Assembly: GCA_021768185.1 (NCBI GenBank)
Contig: JAETNP010000002.1
Coordinates: 1-64,000, forward strand
Length of the DNA: 64,000 nucleotides
Source: Oscillospiraceae bacterium
GTDB taxonomy: Bacteria; Bacillota; Clostridia; Oscillospirales; Oscillospiraceae
Direction of reading: 5' to 3'
This document shows, piece by piece, positions 57,778 through 64,000 of this stretch; position 1 is the stretch's first letter; the number at the start of each line of letters is the position of its first letter. The position numbers were made by a program, and so were the translations under genes. The notes beneath the pieces are model-generated. The model made no database searches, was not told where the DNA came from, and saw only the letters and a list, made by a program, of their open reading frames with translations.

Positions 57778-58248
57778 TTATTCTCGCATAAACTTCCGGC
57801 ACTTAATAACCGCCCGTGAAACCCATTTGCGGCATAGATCCTCTGAAACGCCTAACCGGTCAGACATCTCACTGTAACGCATATTCTGCTCAAACCGCCA
57901 GATAAGTATTTCCCGTTCCCTGGGGTGTAATTGTGCGGGCAGCAAACTGTCCAACGGCAGATCTGCCGTTCCGGCAGGGATCTCACCCGCTGCATCCAGA
58001 GGAATGTCTTTGCGAGACGGCGAGCGCATCTCGTTCATAATAAGATTCTGCAGTGTCTGCATCAGCCATGCACCTAGTTTTGGATGCTGCATAAGTTTTG
58101 CCTGATGGAAGATTGCCAGCAGAAAAACATCCTGCACTAAGTCCTGTGCAAGTTCCCAATTCAGTGTCCTGCGATATGCGACCTTAAACAGCCGCTCGTG
58201 TTCCTCATTGTACAAAGGCGTAATGAAGTCATTCCAATTCTGCTTCAC
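57778..58248 (-). CDS. ECF-type RNA polymerase sigma factor
   Basis: A 156-residue sigma-70 family factor containing only regions 2 and 4. Region 2 is around HERLFKVAYRRTLNWELAQDLVQDVFLLAI and LGAWLMQTLQNLIMNEMR; region 4 is LHPREREILIWRFEQNMRYSEMSDRLGVSEDLCRKWVSRAVIKCRKFM. The start is a GTG at 58248 behind AGGAGG. It is first in the operon with the DUF4367 protein and the orphan binding protein and probably transcribes its own operon; I could not identify a clear ECF promoter. Confidence 0.92.
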   Translation of the reverse strand: MKQNWNDFITPLYNEEHERLFKVAYRRTLNWELAQDLVQDVFLLAIFHQAKLMQHPKLGAWLMQTLQNLIMNEMRSPSRKDIPLDAAGEIPAGTADLPLDSLLPAQLHPREREILIWRFEQNMRYSEMSDRLGVSEDLCRKWVSRAVIKCRKFMRE

Positions 58249-58367
58249 AGTTTCACCTCCTACGGTTTATCTATTGGCTGCTAATAACCGGCAAATTTCC
58301 ATGTATAGAGGTCCAAAGTACTTTACCGAAAGGCCGGAAGGAATATTTGCCATGTTTTGTGGCTTAA

Positions 58368-58402
58368 ATCAATACCCCCCGGCTTCGCCGGGGGGTATTG
58401 AT
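58368..58402 (-). terminator. Terminator of ddl
   Basis: Perfect 16-base stem (58368-58383 with 58387-58402) with a 3-base loop, 24 bases after the ddl stop on the minus strand; the tail TTTAAG is short on T. It also shields the ECF sigma operon from readthrough. Confidence 0.8.
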
Positions 58403-58426
58403 CATATCTCTTCTTGAAAAGCAGCA

Positions 58427-59470
58427 TCAGGTCAAAGACAGGTCCAGAATCCTCTGGCACAGCTCCGGATAACTCATGCCGACCGCCGCCGCCTCCTTGG
58501 GCAGCAGGCTGCCGGGAGTCATGCCGGGCAGGGTGTTGATCTCCAGGCACCAGGCCCGGCCCTCCTCGTCCAGAAGGAAATCCGTCCGGGAATAGGCCCG
58601 CAGACCCAGGGCGCGGTGGAGCTTCAGGGCCAGCTCCCCGACGGTCTTCTGCTGGGCGGCGGTAATGGGCGCGGGACAGATCTCCAGGCTCTGGCCCGAC
58701 TGATACTTGGCGGCGTAGTCGAAGTAGCTGCCGTTCTGGGAGATCATCTCCACCGCCGGGAGATATTCCTCCCCCAGGACGCCTACGGTGAGGTCCCGGC
58801 CCCGGATCTTCTTCTCCACGATCACGTGGCCGCCGTAACCCAGCATCTCCTCCAGAGCCGCCTCCAGCTCCTCCCGGGTGTCCGGCAGGGCCAGGCCCAG
58901 GGAGGACCCGCCGTTGATGGCCTTCACCGCCGCCGGCAGGGGCAGCTCCTTCGACAGCCGGGGGATATCCTCCTCCCCGTAGATCAGCTCCCGCCAGGGC
59001 AGGGTGGGAATACCCGCCCCCTCCATCACCTGCTTGGTGACGGCTTTGTTCATAGCCATGCCGGAGCCCAGATGGCCGGATCCGGTGTAGGGAATCCCCA
59101 GCAGGTCGAAGGCCGCCTGGACGCGCCCGTCCTCGCCGCACTCGCCATGGAGGCCCAGGAACACCGCGTCCGCCAGCCGGCAGACCTCCAGCACGCCGGG
59201 GCCGAAGAGGCTGGGCGACCGGTCCCGCCGGGAGGCGCGGACCGCCGCCAGATCGGGGGCCCGCGCCGTGATTTCCTCTTGGGTACACAGGCCGTCCGGG
59301 GCGTCAAAGATGTCCTTCCACTCCCCTGTCCAGGACTCAAGCCCCATGAACATGTCCACCAGAACCGCCCGGTGTCCCAGGCTCCGCAGCGCGCGACAGA
59401 TCCCCTGTCCGGACACCAGGGACACCTGGCGCTCCGGGGAAAGGCCGCCGGCCAATACGATAATCTTCAA
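58427..59470 (-). CDS. ddl: D-alanine--D-alanine ligase
   Basis: ATP-grasp ligase that makes D-Ala-D-Ala for peptidoglycan; the dipeptide end is later trimmed by the carboxypeptidase at 25189. Visible: N-terminal domain with LAGGLSPERQVSL and LHGECGEDGRVQAAF, the ATP-grasp lysine loop AAVKAINGGSSLGLAL, omega-loop FDYAAKYQSG whose tyrosine favours D-Ala over D-lactate, and EINTLPGMTPGSLLPKEAA. The length of 347 residues is normal. It follows the SLH-transglutaminase gene after 18 bases. One mild deviation is VKA in place of the usual VKP before the glycine loop. Confidence 0.95.
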   Translation of the reverse strand: MKIIVLAGGLSPERQVSLVSGQGICRALRSLGHRAVLVDMFMGLESWTGEWKDIFDAPDGLCTQEEITARAPDLAAVRASRRDRSPSLFGPGVLEVCRLADAVFLGLHGECGEDGRVQAAFDLLGIPYTGSGHLGSGMAMNKAVTKQVMEGAGIPTLPWRELIYGEEDIPRLSKELPLPAAVKAINGGSSLGLALPDTREELEAALEEMLGYGGHVIVEKKIRGRDLTVGVLGEEYLPAVEMISQNGSYFDYAAKYQSGQSLEICPAPITAAQQKTVGELALKLHRALGLRAYSRTDFLLDEEGRAWCLEINTLPGMTPGSLLPKEAAAVGMSYPELCQRILDLSLT

Positions 59471-59488
59471 AACGAGGTTTACTCCCTT

Positions 59489-60931
59489 CTAAAATCTCCC
59501 GACGGCTTTTGCCTCGGTCATGGCGAAATACTCGTACTCCACCCCATAGCGCTGATCGCCCCAGGTGGTGTCAATATGGTACGTTTCTCCATCCAGCTCC
59601 GCTACTGTCCAGATGTGCTTGGCTGTGGAATACGTGCCGCATTCAATACCCTCCAGCTTCAGCAGCAGGTTGTAAGCCGCCGTATAGCCGTCGCAGACGG
59701 CCAATCCCGTGGCAAAGGCCTGGTAGCCGCTGTGGCTCATGGAGCTGTTTCCATGGTCATAACGGCAGTGGTCACAGATCCAGGTGAAATACACCCTGGC
59801 CTTTTCGTACTCTGACATATCCTCTGTAATTCTGCCCTCCGCCCACATCTGATCATGAACGGCAATGGCATACTCCATGGTTTCCTCCCGATACCGCTCT
59901 ATCTGCGATTCATCATAGAGGCTGCTGGAAAAGGTAATCTCCACGTTTTTGCTGTTGGGATAGTAGAGGACGGTGACATTGTTATAGGTCTGCTCCACAT
60001 AATTGCGCACCACGCTCAGGAAGGCGTTCATCAGCTCGTTCACAAACTGCCTGGTTACCGTCCCCTCCGGATACTCCAGCGAAAGCGTCCGCTCCCCGTT
60101 GGCCAGCATGCAGCGGACGTCGGCGTCCAGCTCTTCCCTGTTGTCAAGAGCCGGGGAGGGATAGAAGGTCCCGTCGCTCTTCACCATCGCCTCCAACGTA
60201 GAGCCTCCCCTGCTGTAGGAGGGAAGGATGTCCCAGTCCAGCTCCATGCGAAGCGCCGGATAAGCCAGACGCGCCACCATGGCAGCCGCCTCACTGCGGA
60301 CAATCCGGCTGTCGGGATAAAAGGACCCTCTGTCATCTGATCCGCCGGCCACGCCCCAGTCGTACAGCAGGAGAATGTCGTCCTGATAGGGCGTATCCTC
60401 CTTCACGTCCTGAATATAGCGGCCGCTGTCATAGCCGGAGGACACCGTCTCCCGGTTGATGGGGTCCAGCAGCTCCTGCGGCAAAGCACCGGCCAGCACA
60501 TGGGCCATCTCCGCCCGGGTGGCCGGGCGGTCATAGGTCCCCTCCAGCTCCTCGCCGATGATCCCCTCCGCGATCAGGTGCCGCAGATAGGGCAGATACC
60601 ACTCCCCTCCGCCGATGCCGTACGTGTCCCGGGCCGACTCGCTGCTGCCGGTCTCATAGAGACTGCGCAGCCGGGACGCCATGGTGATCACCTCTGCCAC
60701 CGTCAGCGCGCCGTTGGGATCAAAAAGATCTCCGTCCCCCTTGCCCTGGGCCAGTCCCAGCTCGTACAGGGCCTTGACGTCCTCATAGTACCAATCACTC
60801 GCCGCCACGTCGGAGAACTGGTTCTCGTAGACCGCCGAAGGGACAAAATTCTCCGCCGCCCGGGCCTGGACGGGCAGGACCGCCAGCAGCATAGCCGCCG
60901 TCAGGACCAGTGTATATATGCGCTGCTTCAT
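59489..60931 (-). CDS. SLH-domain protein with a transglutaminase-like domain
   Basis: Exported 480-residue wall protein. Signal peptide of about 25 residues (cleavage near ARAAE), three S-layer homology repeats at roughly 38-90, 105-160 and 180-230 (FSDVAASDWYYEDVKALYELGLAQGKGDGDLFDPNGALTVAEVITMASRL is the clearest), then a region of 100 residues without assignment and a transglutaminase-like domain at the C-terminus: AVCDGYTAAYNLLLKLEGIEC (catalytic C), KHIWTVAELDGETYHIDTTW (H and D). SLH repeats attach it to pyruvylated wall polymers. It sits between LCP and ddl genes, with 18-base gaps on each side. Confidence 0.92.
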   Translation of the reverse strand: MKQRIYTLVLTAAMLLAVLPVQARAAENFVPSAVYENQFSDVAASDWYYEDVKALYELGLAQGKGDGDLFDPNGALTVAEVITMASRLRSLYETGSSESARDTYGIGGGEWYLPYLRHLIAEGIIGEELEGTYDRPATRAEMAHVLAGALPQELLDPINRETVSSGYDSGRYIQDVKEDTPYQDDILLLYDWGVAGGSDDRGSFYPDSRIVRSEAAAMVARLAYPALRMELDWDILPSYSRGGSTLEAMVKSDGTFYPSPALDNREELDADVRCMLANGERTLSLEYPEGTVTRQFVNELMNAFLSVVRNYVEQTYNNVTVLYYPNSKNVEITFSSSLYDESQIERYREETMEYAIAVHDQMWAEGRITEDMSEYEKARVYFTWICDHCRYDHGNSSMSHSGYQAFATGLAVCDGYTAAYNLLLKLEGIECGTYSTAKHIWTVAELDGETYHIDTTWGDQRYGVEYEYFAMTEAKAVGRF

Positions 60932-60949
60932 CGTTCTCCGCCTCCTCCG

Positions 60950-61969
60950 TCACGGCACCAGAATGCTCATATCTTCCAGCGTCAGCTCCCGCTGATAGGG
61001 ATTGGCGCAGGAATTGACCAGCTCCAGGACCGCCTCCGGGTCCAGCACGTAGTAGGACCCGCCCTTGTAGTAACCCGCGCCGTCTCCCGGCAGGGTGTGG
61101 AAGGTGATATTGTCGCTTCCCGCCGTCAGGGCCTGCTCCCCGAGCCAGATGAGATTGGCCAGCTCCAGGTCCGTTTCCACCCATTTCTGGAAAATTTCCG
61201 CGTAAGAGCGGATCTTGTCCCAGTTGGAGACCTGAAGCATCTGTTTGGCCGCCGTCATTAAAAAGGCCTGCTGGGTGCCGATGCGGCCGATGTCGGCGGT
61301 AGCATAGCCGGTACCGTCGTTGTTCTGCCGCCAGCGGACCACCTTCAGGGCCTCCTCGCCGTCCAGATGCCGGAGGCCGGCGGGGAAATGGATATGCAGA
61401 TCCTGCTCGGGGTCGTCGTAGTCCATCTCCACGGGGATCTCAAAGTCCACGCCGTTGATGGCGTCCACCAGCTCCACAAAGGCCCGCAGGTCCACGGTGA
61501 CGTAGTGGTCCACCGGGATGCCCAGCAGGCGGGACACCTCCGCCATGGTCTGGGTGATGCCCCCGTGGTGGTAGGCGTTGTTCAGCTTCTTCACCGGCCA
61601 GGACACATCCAGCAGCGTGTCCCGGGGCAGGCTGATGACGTCGATCTTCCCGTTCTTGGCGTCCACCGCCACCAGCAGGTTGGTGTCGCTGCCGCCGTTC
61701 TCATCGTCCAGACCGCCCAGCAGGATGGTGTGGAACTTCTCTTTCCGCTCGGAAGCCACGTTCTTCGCGGCGGCGGCCCCGGGCTCCATCGCCCCCGCCT
61801 CCCCGGCGGGCAGCGGACCGCCCACCGGCTCCGGCTTGGGCGTCGGTTCTTTGGAAAAGCACTTGTACAGCCCCAGCAGGGCGGTCATTACAAACAGGAT
61901 GCAGACCGCCGCCACAGCGGCAGCCTGCAGGCCGCTGGTTCTTCTTTTGCTGCGCCTCATGGACTCCAT
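60950..61969 (-). CDS. LCP-family (LytR-CpsA-Psr) wall polymer ligase
   Basis: Single-pass membrane protein of 339 residues: transmembrane helix at about 14-35, a proline/alanine-rich linker, then the LCP domain: FHTILLGGLDDENGGSDTNLLVAVDAKNGKIDVISLPRDTL (with the phosphate-binding R and D), LNNAYHHGG, VDHYVTVDLRAFVELVDAINGVDFEIP, and WRQNNDGTGYATADIGRIGTQQAFL. It attaches a teichoic acid- or capsule-type polymer from undecaprenyl diphosphate to peptidoglycan. The first ATG has AAGGAG too close; the fourth codon (61960) is a better-spaced alternative. It leads the LCP-SLH-ddl operon. Confidence 0.93.
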   Translation of the reverse strand: MESMRRSKRRTSGLQAAAVAAVCILFVMTALLGLYKCFSKEPTPKPEPVGGPLPAGEAGAMEPGAAAAKNVASERKEKFHTILLGGLDDENGGSDTNLLVAVDAKNGKIDVISLPRDTLLDVSWPVKKLNNAYHHGGITQTMAEVSRLLGIPVDHYVTVDLRAFVELVDAINGVDFEIPVEMDYDDPEQDLHIHFPAGLRHLDGEEALKVVRWRQNNDGTGYATADIGRIGTQQAFLMTAAKQMLQVSNWDKIRSYAEIFQKWVETDLELANLIWLGEQALTAGSDNITFHTLPGDGAGYYKGGSYYVLDPEAVLELVNSCANPYQRELTLEDMSILVP

Positions 61970-62019
61970 GCTCCTTGTTCTGTCCCAGAGTTTGGCGCGC
62001 TCCCACCGCGCCGGACCCT

Positions 62020-62048
62020 ATTATACGCCCAAAAAGACAATAACACAA
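62020..62048 (-). promoter_or_regulatory. Promoter of the LCP-SLH-ddl operon
   Basis: Minus-strand TTGTGT (62048-62043), 17-base spacer, TATAAT (62025-62020), about 50 bases before the LCP start. Confidence 0.7.
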
Positions 62049-62076
62049 GCACGGCGGAAATTTTGTCACCATTTGT

Positions 62077-62322
62077 TTACTTTGTATCCGAGTTGTCACG
62101 TTCCAGCCGCCGCAGCACCTCCTCCAGCTGCTCCGACTGGCGGGAGAGGGTCTCCAGAATGCCGCCGAGGACGTCCTCCATAGGAGAGCGCGCCGCCGGA
62201 CGGACGGTGCGGATGGGGTGGACGTAACGGTGGATCGCCGCCGGCGGCGGTCCGGATACGCTCCGGCCGCTGTCCGGGGACTGGCGGCGCGTGGGCTGAT
62301 GCTGTTTTCGGCATGACTTCAT
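62077..62322 (-). CDS. Small hypothetical protein coupled to spoIIID
   Basis: Eighty-one residues, rich in arginine, serine and proline (MKSCRKQHQPTRRQSPDSGRSVSGPP) in the first half, with a predicted amphipathic helix at the end (MEDVLGGILETLSRQSEQLEEVLRRLERDNSD). Its start overlaps the spoIIID stop by 4 bases (ATGA), the only support for it being real beyond being open. No family recognised. It might be translated only in the mother cell with SpoIIID. Confidence 0.5.
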   Translation of the reverse strand: MKSCRKQHQPTRRQSPDSGRSVSGPPPAAIHRYVHPIRTVRPAARSPMEDVLGGILETLSRQSEQLEEVLRRLERDNSDTK

Positions 62323-62615
62323 GACTGCTTCCCTCCTGATGGCTGCTCTTTGCCGGCGGGACGCTGCGCCTCGCCGCGGTATTTGCGGCGGGTGGCGATC
62401 CCCCCGCGTATGTGCCGTTCCGCTTTGTTCTCCTCCAATACTTCCTTCACCTGCAGATAGAGGTTTCTGTTGTAAAGGGGCAATCGCTCCTGAATATCCT
62501 TATGTACGGTGCTCTTGCTGATGCCGAACCGTCTGGCGGCTTCCCGCACGGTGGTGCGGTTTTCGATAATGTAGGCGGCCAGCTCGCAGGCCCGCTCCTC
62601 GATGTTTCCCTTCAA
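62319..62615 (-). CDS. spoIIID: Sporulation transcription factor SpoIIID
   Basis: Small DNA-binding regulator that tunes mother-cell genes after sigma-E becomes active. NIEERACELAAYIIENRTTVREAARRFGISKSTVHKDIQERLPLYN is the SpoIIID signature, with the helix-turn-helix at about 21-40. The start is a TTG at 62615 (TTG-AAG, reading MKGNIEER) with GGGAG 9 bases before it; no ATG or GTG fits. The C-terminus (98 residues in all) is longer and more basic than in Bacillus. A TATACAT element near 62645-62655 could be a sigma-E -10, but I could not confirm a matching -35. Confidence 0.93.
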   Translation of the reverse strand: MKGNIEERACELAAYIIENRTTVREAARRFGISKSTVHKDIQERLPLYNRNLYLQVKEVLEENKAERHIRGGIATRRKYRGEAQRPAGKEQPSGGKQS

Positions 62616-62690
62616 GGCCCAACACTCCCTATCCCGATATGCTCCATGTATATGCACGGAAGGGAACGAACATGCGGACCTCGTCAAAAA

Positions 62691-62730
62691 ATGCCTGCCG
62701 TCCGCCTTCTGATGGGCGGACGGCAGGCAT
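62691..62730 (-). terminator. Terminator of the fapA-cheX-cheY operon
   Basis: Perfect 16-base stem (62691-62706 with 62715-62730) with an 8-base loop, followed on the minus strand by TTTTTT, 15 bases after the cheY stop. Confidence 0.92.
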
Positions 62731-62745
62731 TTTTCCCGCAGGCGC

Positions 62746-63108
62746 TTACGCCAGCGCTTCCTCCAGGGCCTTAAGCAGGCCCTCCTTCTGAATGGGCTTG
62801 AAGAGGAAGGTCTTCGCGCCGATGGACTCGGCGTCCTGAATGGTGTCATCGCAGACCAGGGAGGACACCATGACGACCCGCGCCTCCGGGTGCTCCTCCA
62901 GGATCACCTGGGCGGCCTCCAGGCCGTCGATGCCGGGCATAATGATGTCCATGGTCACAATGTCCGGCTGGACCTCCTCGTAGCGGGAGATCGCCTCCTC
63001 GCCGTTCTCGCAGTATGCAGCCACTTCAAATTTGGAACCTTCCAGGAGCTTGCGGATCTGCAGCTCCATGACACGGGAATCATCTACCACCATGACCCGC
63101 TTTTTCAT
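62746..63108 (-). CDS. cheY: CheY-type single-domain response regulator
   Basis: A 120-residue receiver domain with no output domain. Acid pocket D9-D10 (VVDDSR), phosphorylated aspartate in VTMDIIMPG at about 53, the switch serine in VMVSSLV and lysine in FLFKPIQ. It begins 3 bases after the cheX stop. Classical CheY binds the flagellar switch; in this organism, with the paired CheX phosphatase and a FapA protein, the output may be flagellar or another motor or signalling target. No histidine kinase is in view. Confidence 0.92.
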   Translation of the reverse strand: MKKRVMVVDDSRVMELQIRKLLEGSKFEVAAYCENGEEAISRYEEVQPDIVTMDIIMPGIDGLEAAQVILEEHPEARVVMVSSLVCDDTIQDAESIGAKTFLFKPIQKEGLLKALEEALA

Positions 63109-63111
63109 AAA

Positions 63112-63615
63112 TCAGTCCACTCCTTCTGATTGATTCTGCGCAGCCGCGCCATACACGCCCTTCTCGGGCACGCAGTGGATCAGCTGCGCTTTTTCCTTTT
63201 GATCGTCGGAATAGGTCAGAACAATATACTCCACGTGCCCCTCCGGTACGTACCGCCCGGGGTAGAACGCGGGGACGCTGAAACGGACCGGCGTCTTTGC
63301 CGCCGGAAACAGCCTGGCGGCGATATGCCCGCACAGGATGTTGAGGTACTCCATCGCCACCGCTTCCATGTCCTGAGGGGAGACATCCTCCTCCATGATC
63401 ATGCACTGGGCCAGCCGGATAAACAGCGCGCGCTCCGCACAGAAGCACAGGCTGGTGCCGAAATGGCCGTCAAACATGATATGCACCGTATACAGCTCCT
63501 CTTCCGGCGCGGCTCTGCCGGGGGTGAGGGCGATCCCCACCGTCTGGCTGGTGATCTCACGGACGGCCCAATCAAAAATCTCTGTCAGCCGTTCCCTCGG
63601 TATAACACTTATCAC
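63112..63615 (-). CDS. cheX: CheX-type chemotaxis phosphatase
   Basis: Phosphatase of the CheC/CheX family (167 residues) that removes phosphate from CheY. Its active helix shows the family E-x2-N pattern in DMEAVAMEYLNILCGHIAARLFP (Glu and Asn three apart), followed by the beta-rich part GRYVPEGHVEYIVLTYS. The start is a GTG at 63615 behind GAGGAGG. It lies between the fapA-like gene (31 bases upstream) and cheY (3 bases downstream). No CheA, CheW or receptor gene is visible here. Confidence 0.85.
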   Translation of the reverse strand: MISVIPRERLTEIFDWAVREITSQTVGIALTPGRAAPEEELYTVHIMFDGHFGTSLCFCAERALFIRLAQCMIMEEDVSPQDMEAVAMEYLNILCGHIAARLFPAAKTPVRFSVPAFYPGRYVPEGHVEYIVLTYSDDQKEKAQLIHCVPEKGVYGAAAQNQSEGVD

Positions 63616-63646
63616 AAATGGCCTCCTCTCTGCCGGGCCGTCGGAG

Positions 63647-64000
63647 TTACGTTATCACGATCTCACCCTTTACCAGTGAGGCGGCGCATTTGCGATGCTC
63701 GTGGCGCAGGCGGATGGTCTCGTCGCCGAAGCTGATCTCCGTCCCCGGATAGGCAATGCCGCACTCCAGCCGTCCGGTGTTGCTCTCCTCCGTCTCGATG
63801 CGGATATCCGCCAGCTCGCTCTCCAGCTGCTTCAGCTTCAGCTCGGCCACCGACAGCTTCATCCGGGTCTTTTCCAGCATTCCCGGCTTTCCGCCGGCGT
63901 CGATCTGACACTCCAGCTTTTCCAGCTCCATCTCCAGTATTTTCAACTCCCGCTGGACAAGCTCGTATTCAAAATTCGTACAGGGCAGTCCCCCCAGCAT
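63647..64000 (-). CDS. FapA (DUF342) family protein, 3' end only
   Basis: The last 117 residues of a minus-strand gene whose start lies past the right edge. A predicted coiled coil (ELVQRELKILEMELEKLECQID, LSVAELKLKQLESELADI) precedes IAYPGTEISFGDETIRLRHEHRKCAASLVKGEIVIT, the characteristic C-terminal end of FapA/DUF342 polymerising proteins. FapA is associated with flagellar assembly in Vibrio. Gene order fapA-cheX-cheY suggests a motility or surface-polarity link. Only this fragment can be judged. Confidence 0.75.
   Translation of the reverse strand: MLGGLPCTNFEYELVQRELKILEMELEKLECQIDAGGKPGMLEKTRMKLSVAELKLKQLESELADIRIETEESNTGRLECGIAYPGTEISFGDETIRLRHEHRKCAASLVKGEIVIT

Overview
The window reads as a chromosomal stretch of a GC-rich, spore-forming member of the Clostridia, most likely an Oscillospiraceae gut bacterium of the Flavonifractor/Lawsonibacter/Intestinimonas kind. 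This rests on families rather than on any rRNA: the IspH-ribosomal protein S1 fusion, DUF4317, DUF4364, DUF4358 and DIP1984 proteins, the sporulation genes spoIIID and ytfJ, the scpA-scpB-ytfI-ytfJ-dacF order, a PPi-type phosphofructokinase, and strong purine-rich Shine-Dalgarno sequences with consensus sigma-A promoters. No tRNA, rRNA, IS element, CRISPR array or intact prophage was seen.

Layout. 1-4.4 kb: a Xer-type recombinase, an amidase-domain protein and a metal-responsive arsR/cadC-cadA operon. 4.4-7.1 kb: divergent fructose-bisphosphate aldolase and PPi-phosphofructokinase. 7.1-10.6 kb: a BlaI/BlaR1-like pair whose BlaR1 carries an unusual Asp-box ectodomain. 10.6-18.6 kb: mixed single genes and short operons (CaCA antiporter, DUF4317, MFS exporter, yigZ, two acetyltransferases, a small XRE unit, dcd-hflX). 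18.6-29.6 kb: a long leftward block, largely overlapping or tightly spaced, from an M50 protease through scpA-scpB, DUF2953-ytfJ, dacF, rluB, a MurR/RpiR regulator, an HI0933 flavoprotein, cmk and plsC to ispH-rpsA, followed by rpmE under its own promoter. 29.6-30.1 kb: a structured intergenic region. 30.1-32.1 kb: a VTT-domain membrane protein and a family 2 glycosyltransferase. 32.5-35.6 kb: an AlgI/AlgX-like acyl-transfer cluster. 35.7-42.6 kb: the conserved pyrH-frr-uppS-cdsA-dxr-rseP-ispG operon with an extra TIM-barrel gene. 42.9-46.3 kb: apgM-type phosphoglycerate mutase, DUF1015 and a PHP phosphatase. 46.4-54.7 kb: mostly single genes, including a protein with about 10% cysteine, Xaa-Pro aminopeptidase and an AraC-transglutaminase pair. 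55.2-58.2 kb: a lower-GC operon of an ECF sigma factor, a DUF4367 membrane protein and a solute-binding lipoprotein with no transporter. 58.4-62.6 kb: a cell-wall set (ddl, SLH-transglutaminase protein, LCP ligase) beside spoIIID. 62.7-64 kb: cheY, cheX and the 3' end of a fapA (DUF342) gene that runs off the right edge.

How it fits together. Isoprenoid synthesis (dxr, ispG, ispH, uppS) feeds lipid-linked envelope synthesis (cdsA, plsC, ddl, dacF, LCP); translation genes (rpsA, frr, rpmE) are embedded in the same operons. Lower glycolysis is represented by fba, pfp and apgM. The least explained units are the BlaR1-like sensor, the sigma-DUF4367-binding-protein operon, the XRE/81-residue unit with paired operators, the cysteine-rich protein, and the phosphoglycerate mutase, whose best-placed start codon is ACG.
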